Below are positions 39,861 through 49,601 of a stretch of 64,000 nucleotides of DNA, one piece after another. The position numbers and the translations under genes are program-made. Each line of letters opens with the position of its first letter. Positions within the stretch are counted from its first letter, which is position 1. The notes beneath the pieces are model-generated. The model was not told the DNA's origin. It saw only the letters and a program-made list of their open reading frames with translations, and made no database searches. The stretch comes from Coenobita brevimanus (taxonomy: Eukaryota; Arthropoda; Malacostraca; Decapoda; Coenobitidae), in NCBI GenBank assembly GCA_032717465.1, contig CM064666.1, positions 21,639,431 through 21,703,430 of the forward strand. Direction: 5' to 3'.

Positions 39861-40550
39861 ATGGCAACTTGAGGGTATATAGGATTGCAAGACAGGGCTT
39901 CACCTCTTATGGAGCAGTTAATTTTTTTTCATGATCATGCGATAGTGGTTTTAATTCTTATTACAACTCTTGTGGGATATATAATGGCTAGGTTATTTTT
40001 TAATAGGTTTATTAATCGTTTTCTGTTAGAGAATCAGACAATTGAAGTGATTTGGACTGTTTTGCCTGCATTGATTTTAATTTTTATTGCTTTACCTTCG
40101 CTGCGGCTTCTTTATTTGTTGGATGAGGTTAATAATCCAAGTGTGACTTTAAAGTCTATTGGGCATCAGTGGTATTGAAGTTATGAGTATTCAGATTTTT
40201 CTCAGTTGGAGTTCGATTCGTTTATGGTTCCTACTGAGGAGTTAGGAGAGGCTGGATTTCGGCTTTTGGATGTTGATAATCGAGCTGTGTTGCCTTTCAA
40301 TACTCAGATTCGGGTGCTGGTAAGGGCGGCTGATGTTATTCATTCTTGAACTGTTCCTGCTTTAGGGGTGAAAGTTGATGCTATTCCTGGTCGTTTAAAT
40401 CAGATTAGTTTTTTAATTTCTCGCCCAGGTTTGTTTTATGGCCAGTGTTCGGAAATTTGTGGAGCTAATCATAGTTTTATGCCTATTGTGGTAGAAAGAG
40501 TTTCTGTTAAGTCTTTTTTGTCATGAGTTACATCTTCTGATGAAGCTTAG
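39861..40550 (+). CDS. cox2: cytochrome c oxidase subunit II (mitochondrial origin, NUMT)
   Basis: Copper-A subunit of complex IV, 229 residues, ATG ([20 protein letters not shown]) to TAG at 40,548. Two N-terminal membrane helices are followed by the soluble domain. The CuA site [15 protein letters not shown] is intact, as is the HQWYWSYEY aromatic motif. Reading requires TGA as Trp. It lies between trnL1 and trnK. Confidence 0.94.
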
Positions 40551-40559
40551 GTTGAATTT

Positions 40560-40624
40560 CACCAGATGACTGAAGTTTAAGTGTAGGTCTTTTAAACCTG
40601 TTATAGTATAATTACTTCTGGTGA
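40560..40624 (+). tRNA. trnK: tRNA-Lys, trnK
   Basis: Acceptor CACCAGA/TCTGGTG and loop CTTTTAA (TTT). It follows cox2 as in the ancestral order; the TTT anticodon differs from the CTT common in arthropods. Confidence 0.85.
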
Positions 40625-40631
40625 GCAAAGT

Positions 40632-40698
40632 AAAAAGATAAGCTAAGATAAAGCTGATGGGTTCATATCCCATTTATGGGTATAATTCCCTCTTTTTA
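40632..40698 (+). tRNA. trnM: tRNA-Met, trnM
   Basis: Acceptor AAAAAGA/TCTTTTT, arm with GGGTTCATATCCC (CAT). It has moved together with nad2 from its place after the control region. Confidence 0.93.
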
Positions 40699-40705
40699 GT
40701 GGTAA

Positions 40706-40776
40706 AGGTGGTGTAGTTCTTAGTGAGGTTGACGCTGATAATGTCAATTTTGTAATTTAGATGTTACCTACACCTA
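40706..40776 (+). tRNA. trnI: tRNA-Ile, trnI
   Basis: Arm TGACG-CTGATAA-TGTCA gives anticodon GAT. The acceptor pairing is imperfect as read. The order M-I-nad2 differs from the ancestral I-Q-M-nad2. Confidence 0.7.
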
Positions 40777-40827
40777 CGAAAGAAGTAGTTAATTAATTTA
40801 TGTTAATTAAAAGGTTTTCTCTTTTGA

Positions 40828-41841
40828 ATTTATTTTTCTTACCCTAATTTGTTGTTTTTTTCTACTTTAGTTTCGGGAACTTTGCTTTCTATTTCATCTT
40901 GTTCGTGATTTAGGGCTTGAGTTGGGTTGGAGTTGAATTTACTATCGTTTGTTCCTCTTATAATTACTAAAAGTAATCAGTATTCTTCGGAGGCAGCTTT
41001 GAAGTATTTTTTAATTCAGAGTTTGGGCTCTTCTTTAATTATTTTTTCGGCTTCTTTTATATTAATTTATTTCGGGGTTGCTTCTATTATTTTATTTTGT
41101 GCTCTAATTTTGAAATTAGGGGGCGCTCCTTTCCATTTTTGGTTTCCTCAAGTTATGGGTGGTTTGCTTTGGCCTCAGGCTATAATTTTAATGAGGGTTC
41201 AAAAGGTTGCTCCTTTGTTTTTATTATGTTATTTGGCTAGAGTGAGGATGATGGAAGTATATTTTTCTGTGGCCAGGATGCTGTCGGCTGTTGTAGGGGC
41301 GGTAGGAGGCATTAATCAGACCTCTTTGCGTAAGGTGTTGGCTTTTTCTTCAATTAATCATATTGGTTGGATGCTTTCTTCTATTTTGGTAAGAGAAGTG
41401 ACGATGGGTGTTTATTTTTTGTTTTATTCTGTGATTTCTTTATCTATTGTTGTTCTTTTCCATTATAAGCAAGCTTTCCATTTTAATCATCTTTTGACTT
41501 ATAATTTTCCTGCTGAGGTGAAGATGTTAGTATTTTTTTCTTTGTTGTCGTTAGGGGGTCTTCCTCCTTTTACTGGGTTTGTTCCTAAGTGGTTAGTCAT
41601 TCAGGAGTTGGTAGGGGCAGGCAATTTTGTTTTGCTGGTTGTGCTTCTTGGGTCTGCTCTTGTGACTTTATATTTTTATCTTCGAGTATCAATTGTGTCT
41701 TTGACTATCAGGACTCCTAGGTTGGTAATTTCTTTTGTGGATCAGCAGGGGTTCAAATGGGTTATGCCATGTTGTGTGTTTGTTAATTTTTTTGGGCTTT
41801 TAATTCCGTTTGTGATTATAATTGTTTGGTTGATTAGTTAA
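40828..41841 (+). CDS. nad2: NADH dehydrogenase subunit 2, complete copy (NUMT)
   Basis: 337 residues in the mitochondrial code, from an ATT start at 40,828 to TAA at 41,839. It has the expected PNLLFFSTLVSGTLLSIS start and GLELNLLSFVPLI segment. A more distal ATG at 40,800-40,803 would need a frameshift, so the ATT start is preferred. The gene lies between trnI and trnD, far from its ancestral place next to trnM and trnW. The 3' 734 bases are repeated at 43,226-43,959. Confidence 0.9.
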
Positions 41842-41892
41842 AAAATAACGTAAGTTTGTCAGGCTTAAGTTATCCTGTGAGGATATCATCCG
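41828..41892 (+). tRNA. trnD: tRNA-Asp, trnD (copy A)
   Basis: Arm TAAGT-TTGTCAG-GCTTA (GTC), T arm ATCC-TGTGA-GGAT, acceptor GGTTGAT/ATCATCC with one mismatch. Overlaps the nad2 3' end by 14 bases and abuts atp8. Confidence 0.82.
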
Positions 41893-42051
41893 ATCCCTCA
41901 GATGGCTCCTATTTTGTGGCTGAATTTGGTTATTATGTTTTTAATTACGTTTATTGTTTTTATTGTAATGAATTATTATATTAGAGTTCCAAAAAAAATT
42001 GAATCAAGATCGGCGGAGATTGGGATTGTAGAAAAGATCTGAAAGTGATAG
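41893..42051 (+). CDS. atp8: ATP synthase subunit 8, copy A (NUMT)
   Basis: 52 residues from an ATC start (IPQMAPILWLNLVIMFL) to TAG at 42,049. The N-terminal PQMAP motif and single membrane helix are typical. Overlaps atp6 by four bases, as is usual for this pair. Copy B differs by a synonymous change and one Ala/Val change (42,012 against 44,130). Confidence 0.9.
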
Positions 42052-42719
42052 CAAGGTTATTTTCTATTTTTGAACCTTCCTCTGGTTTAATGGAGTTGGA
42101 ATTAAATTGACTTTCTACTTTTTTAGGGTTGGTATTTTTGCCTTATATATATTGGGTTTCTCCTTCTCGGTGGTCTGTTGTTTGATATAAGTTGAATATA
42201 GCATTACATCAAGAGTTTAGGAATATTCTTGGGCCTAAATTACAAAGTAGAACTATTATTTTTGTTTCTCTGTTTTCGTTTATTGTTTTTAATAATTTTT
42301 TGGGTCTTTTGCCTTATGTTTTTACTAGATCTAGGCATTTAGTTATGACTTTGGGGTTAGCTCTTCCTCTTTGGTTGACTTTTATGATTTATGGTTGGTT
42401 TAATCATACTCAGCATATGTTTGCTCATTTAGTTCCTCAGGGAACGCCTGTGGTTTTAATACCTTTTATGGTACTAATTGAGAGTATTAGAAATATTATT
42501 CGGCCCGGGACTTTGGCGGTTCGGCTGATGGCTAATATGATGGCTGGTCATTTGCTGTTAACTCTTTTAGGGGGGACTGGTCCTTCATTAACTTCTTATT
42601 TTTTAGTTCTTCTATTTGTTGCTCAGGTTTTACTTCTTTTGCTTGAATTTGCTGTTGCAGTTATTCAATCTTATGTTTTTGCCGTTTTAAGAACTTTGTT
42701 TGCGAGAGAAATTAACTAA
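42048..42719 (+). CDS. atp6: ATP synthase subunit 6, copy A (NUMT)
   Basis: Proton-channel subunit a of ATP synthase. ATA start at 42,048 ([20 protein letters not shown] in the mitochondrial code) to TAA at 42,717, 223 residues. The conserved [21 protein letters not shown] helix with the essential Arg is intact. Its last base is the first base of cox3. Confidence 0.93.
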
Positions 42720-43225
42720 TGGCATCATCACATGGACATCATGCTTATCATTTGGTAGAAATAAGACCGTGGCCTTTAACTGGGTCTATTAGAGCGATAA
42801 TATTGACTACTGGGTTAGTTAAATGATTTCATCAGTTTAATATAGACCTTCTTGTTTTGAGGTTTGTTGCTGTTGTTTTGACTATAATTCAGTGGTGACG
42901 GGATGTAGTACGTGAAAGGACTTATCAAGGATTACATACCAGAGTTGTGGTTGCTGGATTGCGGTGGGGGATAATTTTGTTTATTGTCTCGGAAGTTTTC
43001 TTCTTTTTTTCGTTTTTCTGGGCTTTTTTTCATAGAAGGTTGGCTCCTGCTGTGGAAATTGGTATAACTTGGCCTCCTAAGGGAATTGTTCCGTTTAATC
43101 CGTTTCAGATTCCTCTTTTGAATACTATTATTCTTTTGTCTTCAGGAGCTACGGTGACTTGGGCCCATCATGCTATTATGGGGTCTAACCACAATGAAGC
43201 CCTTCAGAGTCTCGGTATTACTGTG
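42719..43225 (+). pseudogene. cox3: cox3 5' part, copy A (truncated by duplication)
   Basis: Encodes the first about 169 residues of cytochrome oxidase subunit III, through the [12 protein letters not shown] segment. It then runs directly into the middle of nad2 at the duplication junction. The full gene follows at 44,837-45,628. Confidence 0.94.
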
Positions 43226-43959
43226 TTTTGAAATTAGGGGGCGCTCCTTTCCATTTTTGGTTTCCCCAAGTTATGGGTGGTTTGCTTTGGCCTCAGGCTA
43301 TAATTTTAATGAGGGTTCAAAAGGTTGCTCCTTTGTTTTTATTATGTTATTTGGCTAGAGTGAGGATGATGGAAGTATATTTTTCTGTGGCCAGGATGCT
43401 GTCGGCTGTTGTAGGGGCGGTAGGAGGTATTAACCAGACCTCTTTGCGTAAGGTGTTGGCTTTTTCTTCAATTAATCATATTGGTTGGATGCTTTCTTCT
43501 ATTTTGGTAAGAGAAGTGACGATGGGTGTTTATTTTTTGTTTTATTCTGTGATTTCTTTATCTATTGTTGTTCTTTTCCATTATAAGCAAGCTTTCCATT
43601 TTAATCATCTTTTGACTTATAATTTTCCTGCTGAGGTGAAGATGTTAGTATTTTTTTCTTTGTTGTCGTTAGGGGGTCTTCCTCCTTTTACTGGGTTTGT
43701 TCCTAAGTGGTTAGTCATTCAGGAGTTGGTAGGGGCAGGCAATTTTGTTTTGCTGGTTGTGCTTCTTGGGTCTGCTCTTGTGACTTTATATTTTTATCTT
43801 CGAGTATCAATTGTGTCTTTGACTATCAGGACTCCTAGGTTGGTAATTTCTTTTGTGGATCAGCAGGGGTTCAAATGGGTTATGCCATGTTGTGTGTTTG
43901 TTAATTTTTTTGGGCTTTTAATTCCGTTTGTGATTATAATTGTTTGGTTGATTAGTTAA
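43226..43959 (+). pseudogene. nad2: nad2 3' part, copy B (5' truncated)
   Basis: Encodes the C-terminal about 243 residues of ND2, beginning KLGGAPFHFWFPQVMGG, right after the cox3 break. No start codon of its own is expected. It differs from copy A at 43,264, 43,430 and 43,436, all third-position synonymous changes. Confidence 0.93.
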
Positions 43960-44010
43960 AAAATAACGTAAGTTTGTCAGGCTTAAGTTATCCTGTGAGG
44001 ATATCATCCG
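43946..44010 (+). tRNA. trnD: tRNA-Asp, trnD (copy B)
   Basis: Identical to the copy at 41,828-41,892 as far as I can read. Confidence 0.8.
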
Positions 44011-44169
44011 ATCCCTCAGATGGCTCCTATTTTGTGGCTGAATTTGGTTATTATGTTTTTAATTACGTTTATTGTTTTTATTGTAATGAATTATTATATT
44101 AGAGTTCCAAAAAAAATTGAATCTAGATCGGTGGAGATTGGGATTGTAGAAAAGATCTGAAAGTGATAG
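44011..44169 (+). CDS. atp8: ATP synthase subunit 8, copy B (NUMT)
   Basis: Same 52-residue frame as copy A with GTG for GCG at 44,129-44,131 (Val for Ala) and TCT for TCA at 44,121-44,123. Frame intact. Confidence 0.88.
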
Positions 44170-44837
44170 CAAGGTTATTTTCTATTTTTGAACCTTCTTC
44201 TGGTTTAATGGAGTTGGAATTAAATTGACTTTCTACTTTTTTAGGGTTGGTATTTTTGCCTTATATATATTGGGTTTCTCCTTCTCGGTGGTCTGTTGTT
44301 TGATATAAGTTGAATATAGCATTACATCAAGAGTTTAGGAATATTCTTGGGCCTAAATTACAAAGTAGAACTATTATTTTTGTTTCTCTGTTTTCGTTTA
44401 TTGTTTTTAATAATTTTTTGGGTCTTTTGCCTTATGTTTTTACTAGATCTAGGCATTTAGTTATGACTTTGGGGTTAGCTCTTCCTCTTTGGTTGACTTT
44501 TATGATTTATGGTTGGTTTAATCATACTCAGCATATGTTTGCTCATTTAGTTCCTCAGGGAACGCCTGTGGTTTTAATACCTTTTATGGTACTAATTGAG
44601 AGTATTAGAAATATTATTCGGCCCGGGACTTTGGCGGTTCGGCTGATGGCTAATATGATGGCTGGTCATTTGCTGTTAACTCTTTTAGGGGGGACTGGTC
44701 CTTCATTAACTTCTTATTTTTTAGTTCTTCTATTTGTTGCTCAGGTTTTACTTCTTTTGCTTGAATTTGCTGTTGCAGTTATTCAATCTTATGTTTTTGC
44801 CGTTTTAAGAACTTTGTTTGCGAGAGAAATTAACTAA
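44166..44837 (+). CDS. atp6: ATP synthase subunit 6, copy B (NUMT)
   Basis: Full 223-residue frame in the mitochondrial code. It differs from copy A at 44,193, a synonymous Ser change, and otherwise looks identical. Confidence 0.92.
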
Positions 44838-45628
44838 TGGCATCATCACATGGACATCATGCTTATCATTTGGTAGAAATAAGACCGTGGCCTTTAACTG
44901 GGTCTATTAGAGCGATAATATTGACTACTGGGTTAGTTAAATGATTTCATCAGTTTAATATAGACCTTCTTGTTTTGAGGTTTGTTGCTGTTGTTTTGAC
45001 TATAATTCAGTGGTGACGGGATGTAGTACGTGAAAGGACTTATCAAGGATTACATACCAGAGTTGTGGTTGCTGGATTGCGGTGGGGGATAATTTTGTTT
45101 ATTGTCTCGGAAGTTTTCTTCTTTTTTTCGTTTTTCTGGGCTTTTTTTCATAGAAGGTTGGCTCCTGCTGTGGAAATTGGTATAACTTGGCCTCCTAAGG
45201 GAATTGTTCCGTTTAATCCGTTTCAGATTCCTCTTTTGAATACTATTATTCTTTTGTCTTCAGGAGCTACGGTGACTTGGGCCCATCATGCTATTATGGG
45301 GTCTAACCACAATGAAGCCCTTCAGAGTCTCGGTATTACTGTGTTTTTAGGTGTTTATTTTACGGCTCTTCAGGCTTTTGAGTATTTTGAGGCTCCGTTT
45401 ACTATTGCTGACTCGGTTTTTGGGTCTTGTTTTTTTGTAGCTACGGGTTTCCATGGTTTACATGTGATTATTGGTACTACTTTTTTGATGGTATGTTTAT
45501 ATCGTCTTTATATGTGTCATTTTTCTCCGACCCATCATTTTGGCTTTGAGGCTGCTGCATGATATTGGCATTTTGTTGATGTAGTTTGATTGTTCCTTTA
45601 TATTTTTATTTATTGATGAGGTGGTTAA
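44837..45628 (+). CDS. cox3: cytochrome c oxidase subunit III (mitochondrial origin, NUMT)
   Basis: The complete cox3 gene, 263 residues, ATG ([20 protein letters not shown]) to TAA at 45,626. The motif [15 protein letters not shown] and the [17 protein letters not shown] end are intact, with TGA read as Trp. It is followed directly by trnR; trnG and nad3, which usually follow cox3, have moved beside the control region. Confidence 0.93.
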
Positions 45629-45644
45629 GAAATAAGTAAGTAGA

Positions 45645-45702
45645 TTAGAAAGCGAAGTTTTGCACTTAGTTTCGGCCTAAGCTTTGACTATGTAGTCTCT
45701 AA
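45645..45702 (+). tRNA. trnR: tRNA-Arg, trnR
   Basis: Arm CTTAG-TTTCGGC-CTAAG (TCG), acceptor TTAGA/TCTAA. Confidence 0.82.
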
Positions 45703-45704
45703 TT

Positions 45705-45770
45705 TTGGTAGAAGCCAAAGGAGAGGCTAATCACTGTTAATGATTGAAATGAAGTTATCTTCCTATCAAG
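45705..45770 (+). tRNA. trnN: tRNA-Asn, trnN
   Basis: Acceptor TTGGTAG/CTATCAA and loop CTGTTAA (GTT); the D-arm context GAAGCC...GAGGC is typical. Confidence 0.9.
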
Positions 45771-45774
45771 AGAG

Positions 45775-45842
45775 GGCTTCTGTGGTGTAAGTATAACACG
45801 ATACGTTTTCGCTGTATAGTTAAAATATTTTTTTAGAAGCTA
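45775..45842 (+). tRNA. trnE: tRNA-Glu, trnE
   Basis: Acceptor GGCTTCT/AGAAGCT, arm ATACG-TTTTCGC-TGTAT (TTC). Confidence 0.88.
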
Positions 45843-45843
45843 G

Positions 45844-45911
45844 TCACTTTTAGATGTAATCATCTCTTTCGCAACTTCAACGCGATATTCTACAAATAAA
45901 TTATAAAAGTA
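45844..45911 (-). tRNA. trnF: tRNA-Phe, trnF
   Basis: Minus strand arm TCGCG-TTGAAGT-TGCGA (GAA), acceptor TACTTTT/AAAAGTG. Precedes nad5 in the usual place. Confidence 0.87.
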
Positions 45912-47636
45912 AATATTAAAGAATGAAAGTATGAGGGTTAAAATAAGGAAGATTTTTATAAAGGATTTAAAGTTTCTATCACTAATTATTTGATGTAGTT
46001 TAGACGAGTTTATTAATGTTTGGAAGATTCCTTGGCCTCCTCTGATTTCGGATCATCCTTTATCGATTGTTTTAGAGTAGTTTTGACCTATATTAAGGCT
46101 ATATTTTGATAGGTTGAAGGTGGATAGGAATGGTAGGAATCATATGGAACCTGAAAATACTACTAGAGGATAGAGGTTGAGTGAGTTTAGTTTAAAGTTT
46201 ACGTTTATAATATTGAGTAGATAGCCTATTAGTCCCCCTAGGATTCTGATTGTTAGTACTAGGTTTTTTATAAGGGGAGAAAGGCAAATAGTGTAGGATT
46301 CTGGAAAAATTAGCCAAGATAATAGTGCTCCCCTGAGGATTGCTCCTCTTCTAAGAGCTAGTATGGGTGAAGTTATGATGGAGGATGAGTCGTCAATGTT
46401 TCTAAATCTAGCTAAGTTAAATTCTCTGGTTATAGAGTAAAAGATCAGGCGGAAAGTGTAGCATACTGTTAATATGGTTGCAAAGATGTAGAGAAATAGG
46501 ATTACAGTATTGATTCATCTCATAAAGGCGATTTCTAAGATAAGGTCTTTTGAGTAGAATCCTGCTAGAAATGGGGTTCCGCACAATGCTAGATTTGCTA
46601 GGTTTATGCATATGCAGGTTAAGGGCATGGAGGTTACTAGTCTTCCTATTAGTCGGATATCCTGGTATTCTTTTACATTATGAATTATGGCTCCGGCGCA
46701 CATGAATAAGAGAGCTTTGAATAATGCATGGGTGAGGAGATGGAAGAATGCGAGGTCTTTAAACCCTAGGGCTAGGATTCTTAACATTACTCCTAGTTGT
46801 CTGAGGGTTGATAGGGCAATGATTTTTTTTAAGTCGTATTCGAAATTAGCTCCTAGGCCTGATATAAATATTGTTAGAGATCTAAATAGTAGAAGGGTTG
46901 GTAAAGTTGTTTCTGATAATGCGGGCCTGAATCGGATGAGGAGATAGACTCCAGCTGTAACAAGGGTTGAGGAGTGAACTAGAGCTGATACCGGTGTTGG
47001 GGCTGCTATGGCAGCTGGAAGCCAGGCGGAGAATGGGATCTGGGCTCTTTTAGTTATTGCTGCTATAATAATAAGTCTTTTTATTAATAGTGTGGAGTTG
47101 TCATCCAGGTAAAGTACGTGGAAAATGAAATTTCATCCTCCTTCAACGAATATTAAGGCAATTCTTAAGAGAATTGCCACGTCTCCGACTCGATTGGATA
47201 AGACGGTTAGTATCCCGGCGTTTGCGGATTTCTCGTTTTGATAGTAAATTACTAGAGCATATGATACTAATCCTAAGCCGTCTCATCCTAAAAGAATCTT
47301 AATTAAATTAGGGCTGATGATTAAAAAGATTATTGATAGAACAAAAGCTAAGACTAAGTATATAAATCGGTTTATGTTGGGGTCTCCTTCTATGTATCTT
47401 CCTCTATAAAAAAGTACTATTGCTGAGATAAATATAACGAATCCTATGAATATTAGAGATATTCAGTCGAAAATGTATGTAGCAACGATAGAGGATGAGT
47501 TAATTCTTAGAATTTCTCATTCAATAACATAGCATGTTTTGTCGAATAAGCATAGGAGGGATATGAATAGTGAGATTAGGGAGAAGAATATTAAGAAGAC
47601 TATCCTTGTTAAGTGTATCGAAATTTTTCAAATCAT
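45912..47636 (-). CDS. nad5: NADH dehydrogenase subunit 5 (mitochondrial origin, NUMT)
   Basis: Largest membrane subunit of complex I, about 575 residues. ATG at 47,636 gives MIWKISIHLTRIVFL. The conserved [56 protein letters not shown] and THALFKALLFMCAG segments are intact and in one frame, including an eight-base homopolymer near 46,823. No stop codon precedes trnF, so an incomplete stop or overlap is likely. Codons are C/A-rich, opposite to the plus-strand genes. Confidence 0.92.
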
Positions 47637-47703
47637 GGTTCAGGATAAGATTTTTATTTTTTTAGCGCCACAAACTAACGTTTTAGTAATAAACTACCCG
47701 AAC
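47637..47703 (-). tRNA. trnH: tRNA-His, trnH
   Basis: Minus strand acceptor GTTCGGG/CCTGAAC, arm TTAGT-TTGTGGC-GCTAA (GTG). Confidence 0.9.
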
Positions 47704-47751
47704 GAGCTGAGTTGAAATATAGTTAGAATATAGGAAGGTGGTAAGGTTTGA

Positions 47752-49092
47752 TTAGATGTTGGGTATAATCAGGTTCCTTTTTAGAATTAGAATATTTAGG
47801 GGAATTCAATGAAGTCTTAAAACTAGGTATTCTCGTACTTTTCCTGAGCAACAGGAGTATAGCGATCTAGAGAATACACCGTGTTGTCTGAGTGAATAAA
47901 GATAGAGAGTATAAGCTGCTCTGAAAAAAGATAGCAATCTAACCCTTAGGGCAGTTAACTTGTTTCACCTAATGACTCTTATGATTAGGTTGATTTCTCC
48001 TAGTAAATTAATGGAGGGAGGAGCGGCTATATTACTGATTCTTAGCAAGAATCATCATAGCGCTATTCTTGGTATAAACTTTAATAGGCCTTTATTAATT
48101 AGAAGGCTTCGTCTTCCGATTCGTTCGTATACTATGTTTGCAAGGCAGAATAGCCCTGAAGAACATAGGCCGTGGCCTACTATTACTACAACAGCTCCGT
48201 TTATTCCTCATCACCCAAAGGTCAAAAGTCCGCAAAGTACTAGTCTTATGTGGGCTACGGAAGAGTAGGCGATGAGTGATTTTATGTCTACTTGTCGTAG
48301 ACAGATAATACTAACGAAGAATCCTCCTAGGATTCTCAATCTAACTCATAGTCATCTTAAGTTCTTGTTTATTTCGGTAAATAGAGGTAGGATCCGGATT
48401 AGGCCATAACCTCCCAGTTTTAGTAAGACTCCAGCTAGGATCATTGATCCTGCTACGGGAGCTTCGACATGTGCTTTGGGTAGTCAAAGGTGAAATCAGT
48501 ATATAGGTAGTTTTACGATGAAGGCTATAATAGAGGAGACGAATCAAATAAGGGATAGTATTCTTAGGCTGATTCTTTGGTAAATGGCTCCGATAGTAAG
48601 TGTCCCGTTTGTTCTGTAGATGTAAAGCAAGGAGGCTAGGAGTGGCAGGGATGCAAATAGGGTATAGAATAGTATGTAAACTCCTGCTTGGATTCGTTCT
48701 GGTTGGTATCCTCAGCCTAAGATAAGGATTAGAGTTGGGATTAGGGAAGCTTCAAATGTAATATAAAATAGTAGGTAGTTTATGGATCTAAAAGTTAGTA
48801 CTAGGAAAATTAATAAAGCTAAGTTAACTAGTAGAAATAGTCTAGGAAAGTTCGAGGTGAATGTAATTTTTACTCTGGATATAATAATGAGTGCTATAAT
48901 TCAAATGCTTAGTAGGATTAGAATGTAGCTTAGGTAGTCCGTGCCTAGTCTAAATCCTAGGTTGTATATGAAGAAGTCGTGATTGTATAAAATGGCGAAT
49001 AAAAACGATACAGTTAGGATTCCTGTTTGAATTAAAGATCAGTCCTTTACGAATGTCATTAATATGAGAAGTATGAATAAGTATTTTAGCAT
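47752..49092 (-). CDS. nad4: NADH dehydrogenase subunit 4 (mitochondrial origin, NUMT)
   Basis: 446 residues in the mitochondrial code from ATG at 49,092 to TAA at 47,752. The motifs [44 protein letters not shown] sequence and [12 protein letters not shown] are in order. The start overlaps the nad4L stop by seven bases, the ancestral arrangement. A 48-bp unassigned gap separates its end from trnH. Confidence 0.92.
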
Positions 49093-49388
49093 TCTAAACT
49101 ATTGAAGGTTCTGAAGTAGTCATTTCCATGGGAACGAACAATGGAGACTAGTAGGGCTAGACCTAGGGCGCCTTCGCAGGCTGCTAGGACTAGGAAAAAG
49201 AGCGAGAAAAATAATTAGTTTCCGATTGAGGAAAGGCAATTGGATATTAAGAAGAAAATTCCAAGCATAATGAATTCTAATCTTAGGAGAGTATTTAATA
49301 AGTGTTTTCGATTTGAAGCGAAAGCTCATAGTCCCCTGAAAATTATAGTGAATGCAATAAATAAGAACAAGTTATTTAAAGTTAACAT
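49086..49388 (-). pseudogene. nad4L: nad4L with in-frame nonsense codon
   Basis: ATG at 49,388 opens a frame of about 100 codons ending TAA at 49,086, the correct length for ND4L, with FSGLWAFASNRKHLL and [20 protein letters not shown]. Codon 58 (49,215-49,217) is TAA where the family has Glu ([10 protein letters not shown]), cutting the protein to 57 residues. The rest of the frame is undamaged and there is no homopolymer, so this is a substitution and the clearest sign that the sequence is not a functional mitochondrial gene. Confidence 0.9.
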
Positions 49389-49390
49389 TA

Positions 49391-49455
49391 GTTTTAATAG
49401 TTTAAATAAAAACTCTGGTCTTGTAAACCAGTAATGAAATTTTTTTCTTAAAACA
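49391..49455 (+). tRNA. trnT: tRNA-Thr, trnT
   Basis: Acceptor GTTTTAA/TTAAAAC, arm CTGGT-CTTGTAA-ACCAG (TGT). trnP, usually next, is absent here. Confidence 0.92.
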
Positions 49456-49471
49456 CCAAGAGATTGGAGTG

Positions 49472-49601
49472 ATAATGTATGGTCTTCCTTTTATTATTTT
49501 GTTTTCCTTGATTTTTATGCGTTTAATTCATCCTTTGTCAACGGGTCTTGTGCTATTAATTCAAACGGTTTTGATTTCAATTACTACTGGATTGTTTGCT
49601 A
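49472..49601 (+). pseudogene. nad6: nad6, 5' part (split by the insertion)
   Basis: First about 43 residues of ND6 (MMYGLPFIILFSLIFM...; start ATA at 49,472 or ATG at 49,475), ending abruptly at TTGLFAN where LINE-A sequence begins. The remainder is at 31,144-31,496. Confidence 0.92.

Larger units (their letters stand above)
41108..43225 (+). repeat. 2,118-bp tandem duplication, copy A
   Basis: Runs from inside nad2 to inside cox3 (nad2 3' part, trnD, atp8, atp6, cox3 5' part). The junction to copy B has a four-base tttt overlap. At least six substitutions separate the copies, most of them synonymous. Confidence 0.95.
43226..45343 (+). repeat. 2,118-bp tandem duplication, copy B
   Basis: Second copy, offset by 2,118 bp from copy A, after which the cox3 gene continues to its natural end. 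Confidence 0.95.

Noticed and set aside
40800..40860. Apparent frameshift near the start of nad2
   Set aside because: It appears only if the upstream ATG is used. The ATT at 40,828 gives a normal-length protein in one frame.
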